From Nocardioides sp. URHA0032 (GTDB lineage Bacteria > Actinomycetota > Actinomycetes > Propionibacteriales > Nocardioidaceae): a DNA stretch of 64,000 bases. Location of the stretch: NCBI RefSeq assembly GCF_000620645.1, contig NZ_KK211159.1, positions 329,177-393,176 of the forward strand, read 5' to 3'. Each line of letters opens with the position of its first letter. Position 1 is the stretch's first letter. The notes beneath the pieces are model-generated. The model did not search any database. It was not told the DNA's origin and saw only the letters and a list, made by a program, of their open reading frames with translations. The position numbers were made by a program, and so were the translations under genes. Shown here piece by piece: positions 8,203-20,042 of this stretch.

Positions 8203-8778
8203 GTGCTGCTGTCTGACCGCGACATCCTGGCCGAGATCGATGCCGGCCGGGTCGCCCTCGAGCCCTACGACCCCGAGATGCTCCAGCCGTCGTCGATCGA
8301 CGTCCGGCTGGACCGGTTCTTCCGGGTGTTCGAGAACCACAAGTACCCGCACATCGACCCCGCGGCGGACCAGTCCGACCTGACCCGGATGGTGGAGCCG
8401 GACGGCGACGACCCGTTCATCCTGCACCCGGGGGAGTTCGTGCTCGGGTCGACGTACGAGGTGGTGACGCTGCCCGACGACATCGCCGCCCGGGTCGAGG
8501 GCAAGTCGTCGCTCGGCCGGCTCGGCCTCCTGACGCACGCGACGGCCGGCTTCGTGGATCCGGGCTTCAGCGGGCACGTGACGCTGGAGCTCGCGAACGT
8601 CGCGACGCTGCCGATCAAGCTCTACCCGGGCATGAAGATCGGGCAGTTCTGCTTCTTCCGGCTCACGTCGCCGAGCCAGCACCCCTACGGCTCGGAGAAG
8701 TACGGCTCGCGCTACCAGGGCCAGCGCGGCCCGACCCCGTCGAAGTCGTTCCAGAACTTCCACCGCACGCGGATCTGA
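8203..8778 (+). CDS. dcd: dCTP deaminase (probably bifunctional, dUMP-forming)
   Basis: This 191-residue enzyme makes precursors for dTMP. It carries the family motif [10 protein letters not shown] at residues 101-110 and a catalytic-type Glu in TLELAN near residue 129, with the conserved C-terminal PSKSFQNF. In actinobacteria such as Mycobacterium the homologue both deaminates dCTP and hydrolyses the triphosphate, giving dUMP; by relationship this one should do the same. The GTG at 8203 starts the MLLSDRDI sequence seen across the family. It stands alone, next to tRNA-Gly on the opposite strand. Confidence 0.95.
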   Translation: MLLSDRDILAEIDAGRVALEPYDPEMLQPSSIDVRLDRFFRVFENHKYPHIDPAADQSDLTRMVEPDGDDPFILHPGEFVLGSTYEVVTLPDDIAARVEGKSSLGRLGLLTHATAGFVDPGFSGHVTLELANVATLPIKLYPGMKIGQFCFFRLTSPSQHPYGSEKYGSRYQGQRGPTPSKSFQNFHRTRI

Positions 8779-8806
8779 GGCCGGCTCGTCGGCCCGGCCG
8801 ACGTGC

Positions 8807-8962
8807 TCAGCCCTCGATCCGGTCCGCGAACCGGCGCAGCCGCTGCGCGAGCAGGTGCCGGTGGGCGGTCGCGGGGATCTTGGGGGCGCTGGCGCGGGCG
8901 ATCCGCTCGGCGAGCTGCTGGCGGTTGGCCTCGGACTCGAGGGCCAGGTTTCCGTACTCCAT
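8807..8962 (-). CDS. 51-aa protein, function unknown
   Basis: A short, charged, helical protein (MEYGNLALESEANRQQLAER onward) with no signal or membrane segment. The ATG at 8962 is preceded by a GGAG element at good spacing. It is the last gene of a three-gene minus-strand run with the DUF4097 protein (41 bases upstream) and the ribbon-helix-helix protein, so it probably belongs to the same operon. I do not recognise the family. Confidence 0.55.
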   Translation of the reverse strand: MEYGNLALESEANRQQLAERIARASAPKIPATAHRHLLAQRLRRFADRIEG

Positions 8963-9003
8963 GACGTTGCTCCTCGGTGCTCGTGCTGGTGGGTTGGTGG
9001 TGG

Positions 9004-9828
9004 TCAGACCTGGGTCAGGACGATGTCGCCGCTGACGACCTTCGCCCGGACCTCGACGTGGTCGGCGCCCTCCTGGGGCTGACCGACGCCCTGGAGGGTG
9101 GAGCGGATCTCGCCCGAGACGGTGGAGATGTCGGTCCACACGGGTACGCCGGCCGGGACGCCCACGCGGACGTCGCCCGACGCGCCCTTGGCCGTCATCC
9201 GCCCGCGGCGCGCCGTGGTCACGACGACGTCGCCGGAGCCGGTGGTCACGCTGACGTCGCTGCCGGCCTCGCCGACCTTGATGTCGCCCGAGCCGGTCTT
9301 GACGACGACCGGCCCGTGGGTGGTCCACAGCTGGACGTCGCCGGAGCCGGTGCTGACCATCAGCGTCGCACCGGCGTCCACGACGAGGACGTCGCCGGAG
9401 CCGCTCTTGGCCTTGAGCTCGGCACGCGCCTCCTCGACCCGGATGTCCCCGGACCCGGTCTCGACGACGAGCGCACCATCGGCGGTGTCGACCTCGACGT
9501 CACCGGAGCCGCTCTTGATCTGGCCGACGCCGACCGTGCCGGTGACGGTGATGTCGGCGCTGCCGGTCCGGATCGAGAGCTCGCTGCCGGTCGGCAGCTC
9601 GACCGTGACCTCGAGGCGGTTGTCGGTGCCGAAGAACCCGCCCCGCTGCTTGGGCCCGATGACGCTGATGTGGTCGCCGTCCTGGCGGACCTGGACCTCG
9701 GCGGCGTCCCGACCGGAGATCGCGACATGGGTCTCGGTCGTGTCGGTCGCCGTGACCCGCACCGCGCCCTTGCCGATCTCGGTGAACAGGCGGACGGGCT
9801 GGTGGGTCTCGAAGTGGTACTCGGACAT
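9004..9828 (-). CDS. DUF4097 beta-repeat protein
   Basis: The protein has 274 residues without a signal peptide. From about residue 85 it is built of repeated SGSGDVxV/TGSGDIxV units (at least eight), the pattern of DUF4097/adhesin-like single-stranded beta-helix domains. Its role is unknown. It is expressed in actinobacteria together with a small RHH/HicB-like protein, as here, where that gene ends 81 bases upstream. The ATG at 9828 follows an AGGAGA ribosome site. The absence of a secretion signal makes a cytoplasmic role likely despite the adhesin-like repeats. Confidence 0.8.
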   Translation of the reverse strand: MSEYHFETHQPVRLFTEIGKGAVRVTATDTTETHVAISGRDAAEVQVRQDGDHISVIGPKQRGGFFGTDNRLEVTVELPTGSELSIRTGSADITVTGTVGVGQIKSGSGDVEVDTADGALVVETGSGDIRVEEARAELKAKSGSGDVLVVDAGATLMVSTGSGDVQLWTTHGPVVVKTGSGDIKVGEAGSDVSVTTGSGDVVVTTARRGRMTAKGASGDVRVGVPAGVPVWTDISTVSGEIRSTLQGVGQPQEGADHVEVRAKVVSGDIVLTQV

Positions 9829-9909
9829 GGCTGTCTCCTGGGATGAGGGTGTGCTCGTCCACGGGTCCGGCCTGCTTGCCGGACCCGCGAGCTCGGGTGG
9901 GGGTGGGCG

Positions 9910-10452
9910 CTAGACCCAGCCGGTCATCCGGCGGTTCGCGCGCTTGCCGCCGAAGGGGTCGTTGCCGCTGAGGAACGGGATGCTGGACAGGTCGATGTCG
10001 ACGTTGATCGCGCCCTCGCCGCGGGTGGCGGCGCGGACGACGTTGACCAGCCAGGTGTTGAGCGAGTGGCCGGAGCGCGCGGCCATCTCCTCGGCCCGGG
10101 TCTTGACCGACTCCGGGATGCGGAGGGTGATCCGGGCGACGTTGCCGTCGGACTCGTCGGACTCGTCGGTCGCGGCCGGTGCCGGAGGGGCCGCCTCGGC
10201 CGGTGCGGCCTCGGTCGTGTGCACCACGAAGTCGAGCTCGCGACCGCTGAGGCGGACGTCGACCCCGCCGTTCGCCATCTCGGCGGTGATCTCGGCGGCG
10301 GCCTGGCTGACCGCCTCCATGAGCGCGAGCCGGGCGGCCGGGTCGAGGGCGAACGCGAGGCGCTCGGTGGCCTCGCGGGCCTCGGGCCCGGCGGCCTCGG
10401 CGGCGGCGACCAGGTCCCGGCGGAGGCCCTCGACGTACGGCGTGATGTCCAT
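9910..10452 (-). CDS. HicB-like / ribbon-helix-helix regulator of the DUF4097 operon
   Basis: The protein has 180 residues. The N-terminal half (MDITPYVEGLRRDLVAAAEA) is conserved in actinobacterial partners of DUF4097 proteins. The middle is Pro/Ala/Asp-rich. Residues about 112-147 form a ribbon-helix-helix DNA-binding domain (VARITLRIPESVKTRAEEM). Starts at 10461 and 10458 are possible, but homologous proteins as I recall them begin MDxTPYV, so 10452 is preferred. It is probably an autoregulator: 11-bp-spaced direct repeats lie just upstream. No HicA toxin gene is adjacent. Confidence 0.75.
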   Translation of the reverse strand: MDITPYVEGLRRDLVAAAEAAGPEAREATERLAFALDPAARLALMEAVSQAAAEITAEMANGGVDVRLSGRELDFVVHTTEAAPAEAAPPAPAATDESDESDGNVARITLRIPESVKTRAEEMAARSGHSLNTWLVNVVRAATRGEGAINVDIDLSSIPFLSGNDPFGGKRANRRMTGWV

Positions 10453-10463
10453 GCGCATCACTC

Positions 10464-10487
10464 TGACATCACGCTGACATCATGTCA
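10464..10487. promoter_or_regulatory. Probable RHH operator: 11-bp phased TGACATCA repeats
   Basis: TGACATCA occurs at 10464-10471 and 10475-10482, one helical turn apart, and the second copy forms TGACATCATGTCA (10475-10487), an inverted repeat. Repeats phased by one turn just upstream of an RHH gene are typical of autoregulatory sites in that class. Confidence 0.5.
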
Positions 10488-10604
10488 AGCACGATGTGAC
10501 ACCAGATGACGTCACGACGACGCCGCGCTGGTGCCGAGGTTTGTCCTCCGCGACATCGGGGCACGTCCACCGATGGTCTTCCCTCGGGTGTGAAAGGCGT
10601 CCCC

Positions 10605-12350
10605 ATGCTGAGTCCGACAGTCCTGGCGAGCACCATCATCGATGCGAGCCCGGTCGACTACCTGATCGTCTTCCTCTACTTCGCCGTCGTGCTCGGCATC
10701 GGCCTGCTGGCCCGGCGGCAGATCTCCGACTCCCTCGACTTCTTCCTCTCGGGCCGCTCGCTGCCCGCGTGGGTCACCGGCCTGGCGTTCATCTCCGCCA
10801 ACCTCGGCGCCGTGGAGATCATGGGCATGTCGGCGAACGGCGCCCAGTTCGGCATCCCCACGGTGCACTACTTCTGGATCGGCGCGATCCCCGCGATGCT
10901 CTTCCTCGGCGTCGTGATGATGCCGTTCTACTACGGCTCCAAGGTGCGGTCGGTCCCGGAGTTCATGTTCCGGCGGTTCGGCACCGGGGCGCACCTGGTC
11001 AACGCGATCTCGTTCGCGGTGGCGCAGCTCCTGATCGCGGGCATCAACCTGTTCCTGCTGGCCAGCATCGTGCACGCGCTGCTGGGCTGGCCGCAGTGGC
11101 TGACCCTCATCATCGCTGCCGCGATCGTGCTCTCCTACATCACGCTCGGTGGCCTGAGCGCCGCGATCTACAACGAGGTCCTGCAGTTCTTCGTGATCGT
11201 GGCGGCGCTGCTGCCCCTCACCCTGATCGGCCTGCACCGCATCGGTGGCTGGAGCGGCCTCAAGGACGGCATCACCAGCGCCGCTGACGCCCACCCCGAC
11301 GCCATGGCGCCGGCCGCCGACCAGCTGAACTCGTGGCCCGGTACGGCGCTCACCGGCTTCTCCTCGGACTTCCTCTCGGTCGTCGGGATCGTGTTCGGCC
11401 TCGGGTTCGTGCTCTCCTTCGGCTACTGGACGACCAACTTCGTCGAGGTCCAGCGAGCGATGGCGTCGAACTCGCTGTCCTCGGCGCGCAAGGCCCCGAT
11501 CATCGGTTCCTTCCCCAAGATGTTCGTCCCGTTCATCACGATCCTCCCGGGCATGATCGCCGCGGTCCTCGTCACCGAGGTGGCTCACGTCAAGGCCGGC
11601 GAATCGGTCGCGGGGGGCTCGTCGGGCGATGGGGTCACGTTCAACGACTCCCTGCTCTACCTGATGCGCGACGTACTGCCCAACGGGCTGCTCGGTGTCG
11701 CGATCGCCGGCCTGCTGGCCGCGTTCATGGCCGGCATGGCGGCGAACGTCTCGGCGTTCAACACGGTCTGGAGCTACGACCTCTGGCAGCGGTACATCGT
11801 CAAGGACCGCGAGGACAGCTACTACCTCGTCGTCGGCCGGATCGCGACCGTCGCGGCCGTGGTCATCGCGATCTTCACCGCCGGCCTGGCGTCGAACTAC
11901 ACGAACATCATGAACTACCTGCAGACGCTCTTCGGGTTCTTCAACGCACCGCTGTTCGCCACGTTCATCGTCGGCATGTTCTGGAAGCGGATGACGCCCA
12001 CGGCCGGCTGGGTCGGGCTCGTGTCCGGCACGCTCGCGGCGGTCATCGTCGGCATCGCGAGCGAGGACGCACTCGGCTCGCTCAGCCAGGGCTGGATCGG
12101 CATCAGCGGCCAGGGCGCGTCGTTCGTCGCCGCCGGGGCCGCCTTCGTCGTCGACCTGGTGCTCAGCGTCGTCGTCTCGGGCTTCACCGAGCCGAAACCC
12201 GCCGATGAGCTGCGCGGGCTCGTCTACTCCGAGACCCCGCGCGAGGACCTCGTGGACCCGCACGAGAAGACGTACCCGTGGTACCAGCGCACGCTCCCGC
12301 TCGCGGGCATCTCGCTGGTGCTGGTCATCATCTTGAACGTGATCTTCTGA
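10605..12350 (+). CDS. Sodium:solute symporter (SSS family)
   Basis: This polytopic membrane protein of 581 residues has about 13-14 hydrophobic helices and the SSS-family features SLDFFLSGRSLPAWVTGLAF near residue 45 and YITLGGLSAAIYNEVLQFF near residue 180. It couples uptake of an organic solute to sodium entry; the solute cannot be named from sequence. ATG 10605 has an AAAGG site 7 bases upstream. The next gene, 10 bases downstream, encodes a small two-helix membrane protein and is likely co-transcribed. Confidence 0.88.
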   Translation: MLSPTVLASTIIDASPVDYLIVFLYFAVVLGIGLLARRQISDSLDFFLSGRSLPAWVTGLAFISANLGAVEIMGMSANGAQFGIPTVHYFWIGAIPAMLFLGVVMMPFYYGSKVRSVPEFMFRRFGTGAHLVNAISFAVAQLLIAGINLFLLASIVHALLGWPQWLTLIIAAAIVLSYITLGGLSAAIYNEVLQFFVIVAALLPLTLIGLHRIGGWSGLKDGITSAADAHPDAMAPAADQLNSWPGTALTGFSSDFLSVVGIVFGLGFVLSFGYWTTNFVEVQRAMASNSLSSARKAPIIGSFPKMFVPFITILPGMIAAVLVTEVAHVKAGESVAGGSSGDGVTFNDSLLYLMRDVLPNGLLGVAIAGLLAAFMAGMAANVSAFNTVWSYDLWQRYIVKDREDSYYLVVGRIATVAAVVIAIFTAGLASNYTNIMNYLQTLFGFFNAPLFATFIVGMFWKRMTPTAGWVGLVSGTLAAVIVGIASEDALGSLSQGWIGISGQGASFVAAGAAFVVDLVLSVVVSGFTEPKPADELRGLVYSETPREDLVDPHEKTYPWYQRTLPLAGISLVLVIILNVIF

Positions 12351-12360
12351 GGAGGCTGGG

Positions 12361-12642
12361 ATGGCACGCATTCAGCACACTGCGGGGGTCTTCGACATCC
12401 GCAACGTCATCGGCGGCCTGATCGGCCTCTACGGGATCATCCTCACCCTGATGGGGCTGTTCGGTGACGAGGAGGGCGACAAGACCGGCGACGTGAACGC
12501 CAACCTCTGGGCCGGCCTGATGATGCTGGTCTTCGGCATCGCCTTCGTGACCTGGGCCCGGTGGCGCCCGGTGGTGGTCCAGGTCGACGAGACCGAGCCT
12601 CCCGCCGACCCGGGTCACGACCCGGGTCACGACGCGGGGTAG
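12361..12642 (+). CDS. Small two-helix membrane protein, symporter partner
   Basis: A 93-residue protein with two predicted membrane helices (about residues 15-36 and 52-70) and an acidic, Pro/His-rich tail ending GHDPGHDAG. A GGAGG site precedes the ATG by 5 bases and the gene follows the symporter by only 10 bases, so co-expression is likely. It may be an accessory subunit, as small partners exist for some SSS transporters; this is inference. Its 3' end overlaps the convergent PASTA gene by 16 bases. Confidence 0.72.
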   Translation: MARIQHTAGVFDIRNVIGGLIGLYGIILTLMGLFGDEEGDKTGDVNANLWAGLMMLVFGIAFVTWARWRPVVVQVDETEPPADPGHDPGHDAG

Positions 12643-13595
12643 TAGGCGAGGGCGACGATCGAGTCGCCCTCGCGGTACACGTCGAGCCGCACCGGACAGC
12701 CGGTGCGGTCCGGCGACCGCACCAGGACCGAGAACGCGTCCGCCGTACCTGCCACGGACGGGTCCGGTACGCCGCAGCTGCCGAGCCCCTCGTCGGTGCG
12801 GGCGATCCGGATCGCGGGGATGGCGTACCGGAGCGGGTGCTCGGTGACCATCGCGACCTGGTCCGAGGCCCTCGCCAGGCCGCTGAGCACGCCGGTGCCC
12901 GCCCACGCCTCCGGTCGCTCGGCGTCCCTGCGGTCGAGGACGACCGGGGTCGCGTCCCCGGCGAACACGAAGACCCGGTCGGCGAACGGCGGCGGCCCGC
13001 CGCGGCCGTTGGCGAAGTCCAGCAGCTGCCACGCCGTCGCGCGGTCCTGGTAGTCGGTCAGGCAGGTCAGGCTCGCCGGCAGCGACGTGTAGACGGTGAT
13101 CGGGTCCCCACGGTGGTACGCCGTGCCCGGGGCCGGGTCGCTCGCCACCACCCTGCCGAGCACCTCGCAGTCGCGCGCCCCCTCGACGGTCACGTCGAAA
13201 CCGCGGCTCTCCAGGAAGTCCTCGGCGTCGGCGCCGTCGTACCCGAACAGCGACGGGACCTGGTCACCGCGCAGTCGGTCGGGGAGCGGCTGCTCGGGCC
13301 GGGTCACGGCGACGATCAGGGCGATCGCTGCGACGACTGCCAGGAGGGCGCCGACCCCGAGCCGACGCCGGGTGTCTTCACGCGGTGTGGCGCCGAGGAC
13401 CGCGTCGTGCAGGGCGTCCAGGACGAGCGGGTCGGGGTCCTCGGCGCGTCTGATCGACCGGCGGTTCCCGTCCAGGACCCGCTGCACCACCGCCGGAGCC
13501 TCCTCGTCCGGGACGCCGAGGTCGACCGCCGCGCGCACCAGCGAGTGCCAGCGCGCGTCGAAGTACTCGCCGGGGTCCACCCTCCTAGCGTTCAC
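12627..13595 (-). CDS. Membrane protein with extracytoplasmic PASTA domain
   Basis: The protein has about 322 residues. The cytoplasmic N-terminus (to about residue 75) is helical and faintly resembles sigma-factor region 2. A single membrane helix (LLAVVAAIALIVAVT) lies near residues 80-96. Outside follow one PASTA domain (about 108-168, with GRVVASDPAPGTAYHRGDPITVYTS) and a C-terminal domain with two or three Cys. PASTA modules usually bind peptidoglycan fragments or beta-lactams. The start is uncertain: GTG 13595 is used because GTG 13580 sits directly on its own AGGAGG. Confidence 0.68.
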   Translation of the reverse strand: MNARRVDPGEYFDARWHSLVRAAVDLGVPDEEAPAVVQRVLDGNRRSIRRAEDPDPLVLDALHDAVLGATPREDTRRRLGVGALLAVVAAIALIVAVTRPEQPLPDRLRGDQVPSLFGYDGADAEDFLESRGFDVTVEGARDCEVLGRVVASDPAPGTAYHRGDPITVYTSLPASLTCLTDYQDRATAWQLLDFANGRGGPPPFADRVFVFAGDATPVVLDRRDAERPEAWAGTGVLSGLARASDQVAMVTEHPLRYAIPAIRIARTDEGLGSCGVPDPSVAGTADAFSVLVRSPDRTGCPVRLDVYREGDSIVALAYYPAS

Positions 13596-13626
13596 CGCCC
13601 ATGGCTGGACCGCCAGGTGTGACCGG

Positions 13627-16620
<2,994 letters not shown>

Positions 16621-16727
16621 TCGTCGACTCCCTGTCGGCTGGTCGTTCGGTCGCGCCGGGGTGCGCGACCGTGAGCCTATTCGCCGGCTCCGGCCACGTC
16701 AGCGCCCGGAGGACGTGAGAAGGATCC

Positions 16728-16739
16728 TACCGGCTGGTA
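16728..16739. promoter_or_regulatory. TACC-N4-GGTA operator upstream of the EtfD-like gene
   Basis: TACCGGCTGGTA is a 12-base inverted repeat about 108 bases before the EtfD-like start and just past the stop of the preceding gene. It fits the same TACY-N4-RGTA pattern as the sites in front of the acyl-CoA dehydrogenase and the malyl-CoA-lyase-like gene, suggesting one regulator for lipid oxidation genes. Confidence 0.45.
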
Positions 16740-16742
16740 ACT

Positions 16743-19172
16743 TCAGGTCCGGCGCAGCCCGGTCACCCGGCCGGTGCCGGAGAACGTCACCGTGACCGTC
16801 ACCTTCGGGTCACCGGGCGCCTTCGCGCAGAACGAGTACGTCGAGCCGAGCCGCTCGTACGGCTGCCCGACCGCCTCCATCACCTGCTTGGTCGTCATCC
16901 CCCGGTGGATCAACGCGGTCGCCCGGTCGACGCCCTTGCGCAGCTCGGGGTTGCGGCACGAGTCGGGTGCGATGCCCTCCGCGCGCTCCCACATCTGGAG
17001 GTACGCCTCGGCACCACGCTCCATGTCGGCCTCGATCCGCGCGCCGTCGCCCTTCTGCTCGGACTCCGCGACCTCGGTGAGGTCCTGGATCCAGTCCGGG
17101 TAGAGGCCGTACTGCGCGACGCCGTCGACGTTGATGTCGTAGACCCGCTCGCCGGCGTGCTGCTGCTCGACGGTCACGCCGCCGAGGCCCGTGAACGGAT
17201 AGCTGACCGGGTTCGGCACGTCGGCGCCACGGGGGTCGCCCTGTGCGCCGAGTCCGTTCATGTCGGCGCCGTACCCGATGCCCCAGTAGTAGCGCGGGTC
17301 GGCCCAGCCGACGTGCGCCTTCCACTTCTCCACGAATCCGGTCGAGTCGCCGGCGTACGGCGTGATGAAGCCGCCCTCCTCGTAGATCCGCGGGTAGGCG
17401 TCCGGCGTCGACCAGGAGTGGCTGGAGACGACGCCGTGGTAGCCCAGGTCGTCGATCTGGTCGAGGGCCGCGGTCCGCGCCTTCACGCTCATGTGGTCGG
17501 GGTCGAAGATGATGTGCTCCCGGGCGAGCTTGCGGATCGTGTACTCGCCGAGGGTGGTCAGGCCGCGGGAGTTGCAGTGGTCCGGGGGCGGGTAGACCGG
17601 CGCCGCCGGCAGGTTCAGCGGGCCGAACAGCTCGGCGACCGCCCCGAAGAGCGCGTCCTGCTGGCCGGCTGAGATGTCGGGGGCCGCCAGCTGGTTGTGG
17701 TCGTGCGCGCCCGGGATGTCGGGGTCGCAGTGCTGCATGTCCCAGTACGTCCCGGTCTCGAGGAAGTTCGCGGAGTTCACCGCGGCGCCGACCTCGCCCT
17801 CGTCGCCGGCGATGCCGGACAGCGCGTTGTCGAACTTGTTGACCAGCTCCATCTGGCGGACGCCGAGCTTCTTCACCTCGTCGACCTGGCGGGAGATGTC
17901 GTCGACGTCGCAGGCCGGCACGTCGCCGCCGGGCTCGGCCTTGAACGTGCAGCCGAACGGGACGCTGGTCTCGATGCCCATGATCACGGCCATCTTCCCG
18001 GCATTGATCACCTTCCGGGCCTGCCACGGGTTGCGGACGATCCGGTAGAAGCCCTTGCCCGGGCCGCCGAACTGGGCGTCGATGTAGTCCTGCATCTGGT
18101 ACATGTCCGACGCCTGGAGCCGGATCGAGTCCATGTCGTCGCAGGAGTTGTGCTTGATCGGGTAGAGCTGGCACAGCTGGTTGTTCTCGACCAGCAGGTT
18201 CACGAAGATCCGCTGCCCGCCACGCCAGGACCGCTCGAGCCACCGGTAGTAGGTGCCCTCGTGGGTGAGCGAGTTCGGCGCCGGCCAGTCCTTGAACGTC
18301 GGCCAGCCGACCGGGTCGTGGTGCGGCTCGCCGGAGAGCACCGACTCGAGCACGCCGCCGTACCCGCCGGTGGCGGTGTGGTCGGGGCAGTCGACCAGTG
18401 CGTACGGCGCGCCGTACTGGTCCCAGGGCTTGCCGCAGTGCGCGTCGCCGCCGAGGAACTCGAAGGCCATGCCGTGGGTGTGCGCGTCGACGTACCCCCG
18501 GACCTCCTGGTACGGCGTGATGCCGGCGTGCGGCCGGCCGCGGACGTCGATCTGCGACTCGGGGTACGCCGTGCAGCCCGTCGTCAGCGTCGGCCGGAAG
18601 CTGCGGGCGCCGTCGACCTCGAGGGCGCCGGTCGCGTTCTGGAACGAGTAGCGACCGGTGCCGACCCTGGCGATCCGCCAGACGGTCTCGGCGCTCGGCG
18701 CGTCCGGTCGGTCGCCCTCGGCGACCACGAAGCGACGGTCGGCGTCGTAGATGAGGTACCGGCCGAGGTCGGTCGGCTTGAAGTAGAGCGGCTCGCCGCC
18801 GGGGGTGAGCGAGTAGCACCCGTTGGCCAGCGCGTACCGGTCCTCCGGGTGCTCGAGCCGCTTCTCCGTCACCGGGACGCTGGTGAGCTGGGGGTCGGGG
18901 AGCTCGCGCTCCCGCTCGACGTACGCCGCGGCAGCAGCCTTCTCGGCGGCGGTGGTCGGGTCCCTGGTCACGTCACCGAGCTCGCCGGCGCGCGAGATCG
19001 CGTTCTTGTCGGCCTCGAGGCTGCCGAGCGCGTTCTGCGCGAAGGCGTAGCGCTGGTTCAGCCCGCCCGCGCGCAGGCCGGTGGCGCCGCCGAGCGAGAT
19101 CGCCACGGCCACGGCGGTCGTGCCGGCCAGCGTGGCCCAGATCAGGCGGCGGGTGGTGGGGCGGACGGTCAC
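16743..19172 (-). CDS. Large secreted amidohydrolase-fold protein (peptidase M19-like)
   Basis: The protein has 809 residues. It begins with a signal peptide/anchor (residues about 10-33), then a region to about 220 with beta character, then an amidohydrolase-type barrel with metal-ligand motifs DAHTHG (near 230), FDPDHMS (near 555) and VVSSHSWS. These resemble the membrane-dipeptidase/M19 part of the amidohydrolase superfamily, though it is far longer than a typical M19 enzyme. Many Trp and Cys fit an extracellular protein. GTG 19172 has an AAGGAG site 8 bases upstream. The substrate is unknown. Confidence 0.7.
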   Translation of the reverse strand: MTVRPTTRRLIWATLAGTTAVAVAISLGGATGLRAGGLNQRYAFAQNALGSLEADKNAISRAGELGDVTRDPTTAAEKAAAAAYVERERELPDPQLTSVPVTEKRLEHPEDRYALANGCYSLTPGGEPLYFKPTDLGRYLIYDADRRFVVAEGDRPDAPSAETVWRIARVGTGRYSFQNATGALEVDGARSFRPTLTTGCTAYPESQIDVRGRPHAGITPYQEVRGYVDAHTHGMAFEFLGGDAHCGKPWDQYGAPYALVDCPDHTATGGYGGVLESVLSGEPHHDPVGWPTFKDWPAPNSLTHEGTYYRWLERSWRGGQRIFVNLLVENNQLCQLYPIKHNSCDDMDSIRLQASDMYQMQDYIDAQFGGPGKGFYRIVRNPWQARKVINAGKMAVIMGIETSVPFGCTFKAEPGGDVPACDVDDISRQVDEVKKLGVRQMELVNKFDNALSGIAGDEGEVGAAVNSANFLETGTYWDMQHCDPDIPGAHDHNQLAAPDISAGQQDALFGAVAELFGPLNLPAAPVYPPPDHCNSRGLTTLGEYTIRKLAREHIIFDPDHMSVKARTAALDQIDDLGYHGVVSSHSWSTPDAYPRIYEEGGFITPYAGDSTGFVEKWKAHVGWADPRYYWGIGYGADMNGLGAQGDPRGADVPNPVSYPFTGLGGVTVEQQHAGERVYDINVDGVAQYGLYPDWIQDLTEVAESEQKGDGARIEADMERGAEAYLQMWERAEGIAPDSCRNPELRKGVDRATALIHRGMTTKQVMEAVGQPYERLGSTYSFCAKAPGDPKVTVTVTFSGTGRVTGLRRT

Positions 19173-19263
19173 CGGCGGAGCTCCTTCGCGTGCGAGTGCC
19201 CCTCCAACGAGCGGAGCGGGACCGGGTGATGGTTCCCGGTGCCCGCCCCCGGCGAACCGAGGT

Positions 19264-20025
19264 CTAGCCCGGCGGCGTCACCGTCCCGCTGATCCGACGG
19301 GTCAGCAGGCCGGCGGTGTGTGTGACGGCCTCCGGGAGGCCGTCGGCGTCCGAGTCGTCGGGGTAGGTCACCGCCACGGCGGCGACCGGGTGCCGGTTGT
19401 GGTCGAGCACGGCGACCGCGACGCTCGCGAGCCCGGGCGTGACCTCGCCGTCCTCGACGGCGTACCCGCGCTGCCGGGTGTCGGACAGCAGCGCCCGCAG
19501 CGCGCTGGGGGCAGCCGGCCCGCGGCCGTGCCGCTCCACGAACTCCGTGGCCGACGGGTACAGCGCCCGCACCTGGCTGGCGGGCAGCCTCGCGAGGATC
19601 GCGCGCCCGCTCGCGGTCAGGTGGGCCGGCAGCCGCACCCCGACGTCGGTCACCAGTGGCGGGCGACGCGGTGCGCGCTCCTCGACGACGTACAGGACCT
19701 CGCGGCCGTGCAGGATCGCGAGGTGCGCCGACTGCGCGACCCGGTCGACGAGGTCGGCGAGTGGGCGGCGGGCGATGCGCTGGAGCGGCTCCTGGCGCGC
19801 GTACCCGCTGCCGAGCTCGAACGCCGCCGGGCCGAGGCCGAAGCGGTGCTCGTCGGCGAGGTGCACGACGAAGCCCTCCTCCTCCATCACGTGGAGGAGG
19901 TGGTACGTCGTGCTGCGCGGCAGCTCGCACGCGCGCATGATCCGGTCGAGCGGGACCGGGTCGGGCTGGCCGGCCAGGAACCGCAGCACCCGCAGCGCCC
20001 TGGTCGCAGCGGGCACCTGGCTCAT
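19264..20025 (-). CDS. IclR-family transcriptional regulator
   Basis: The protein has 253 residues, the usual IclR length. The N-terminal winged helix (residues 5-68, CELPRSTTYHLLHVMEEEGF) is followed by the IclR effector domain with HLTASGRAILARLP. A TAGTCT -10 lies 6 bases before the ATG, so the transcript may be leaderless, and the palindrome CTAGGGCCCTAG (20035-20046) over that promoter could be its own operator. hutH begins 3 kb away; control of histidine use is possible but unproven. Confidence 0.85.
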   Translation of the reverse strand: MSQVPAATRALRVLRFLAGQPDPVPLDRIMRACELPRSTTYHLLHVMEEEGFVVHLADEHRFGLGPAAFELGSGYARQEPLQRIARRPLADLVDRVAQSAHLAILHGREVLYVVEERAPRRPPLVTDVGVRLPAHLTASGRAILARLPASQVRALYPSATEFVERHGRGPAAPSALRALLSDTRQRGYAVEDGEVTPGLASVAVAVLDHNRHPVAAVAVTYPDDSDADGLPEAVTHTAGLLTRRISGTVTPPG

Positions 20026-20042
20026 GGCGCGAGACTAGGGCC

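Noticed and set aside
7846..8225. Short minus-strand open frames across the tRNA region
   Set aside because: They overlap the tRNA-Gly gene and its duplicated 3' end; their shared peptide is produced by the repeat itself.
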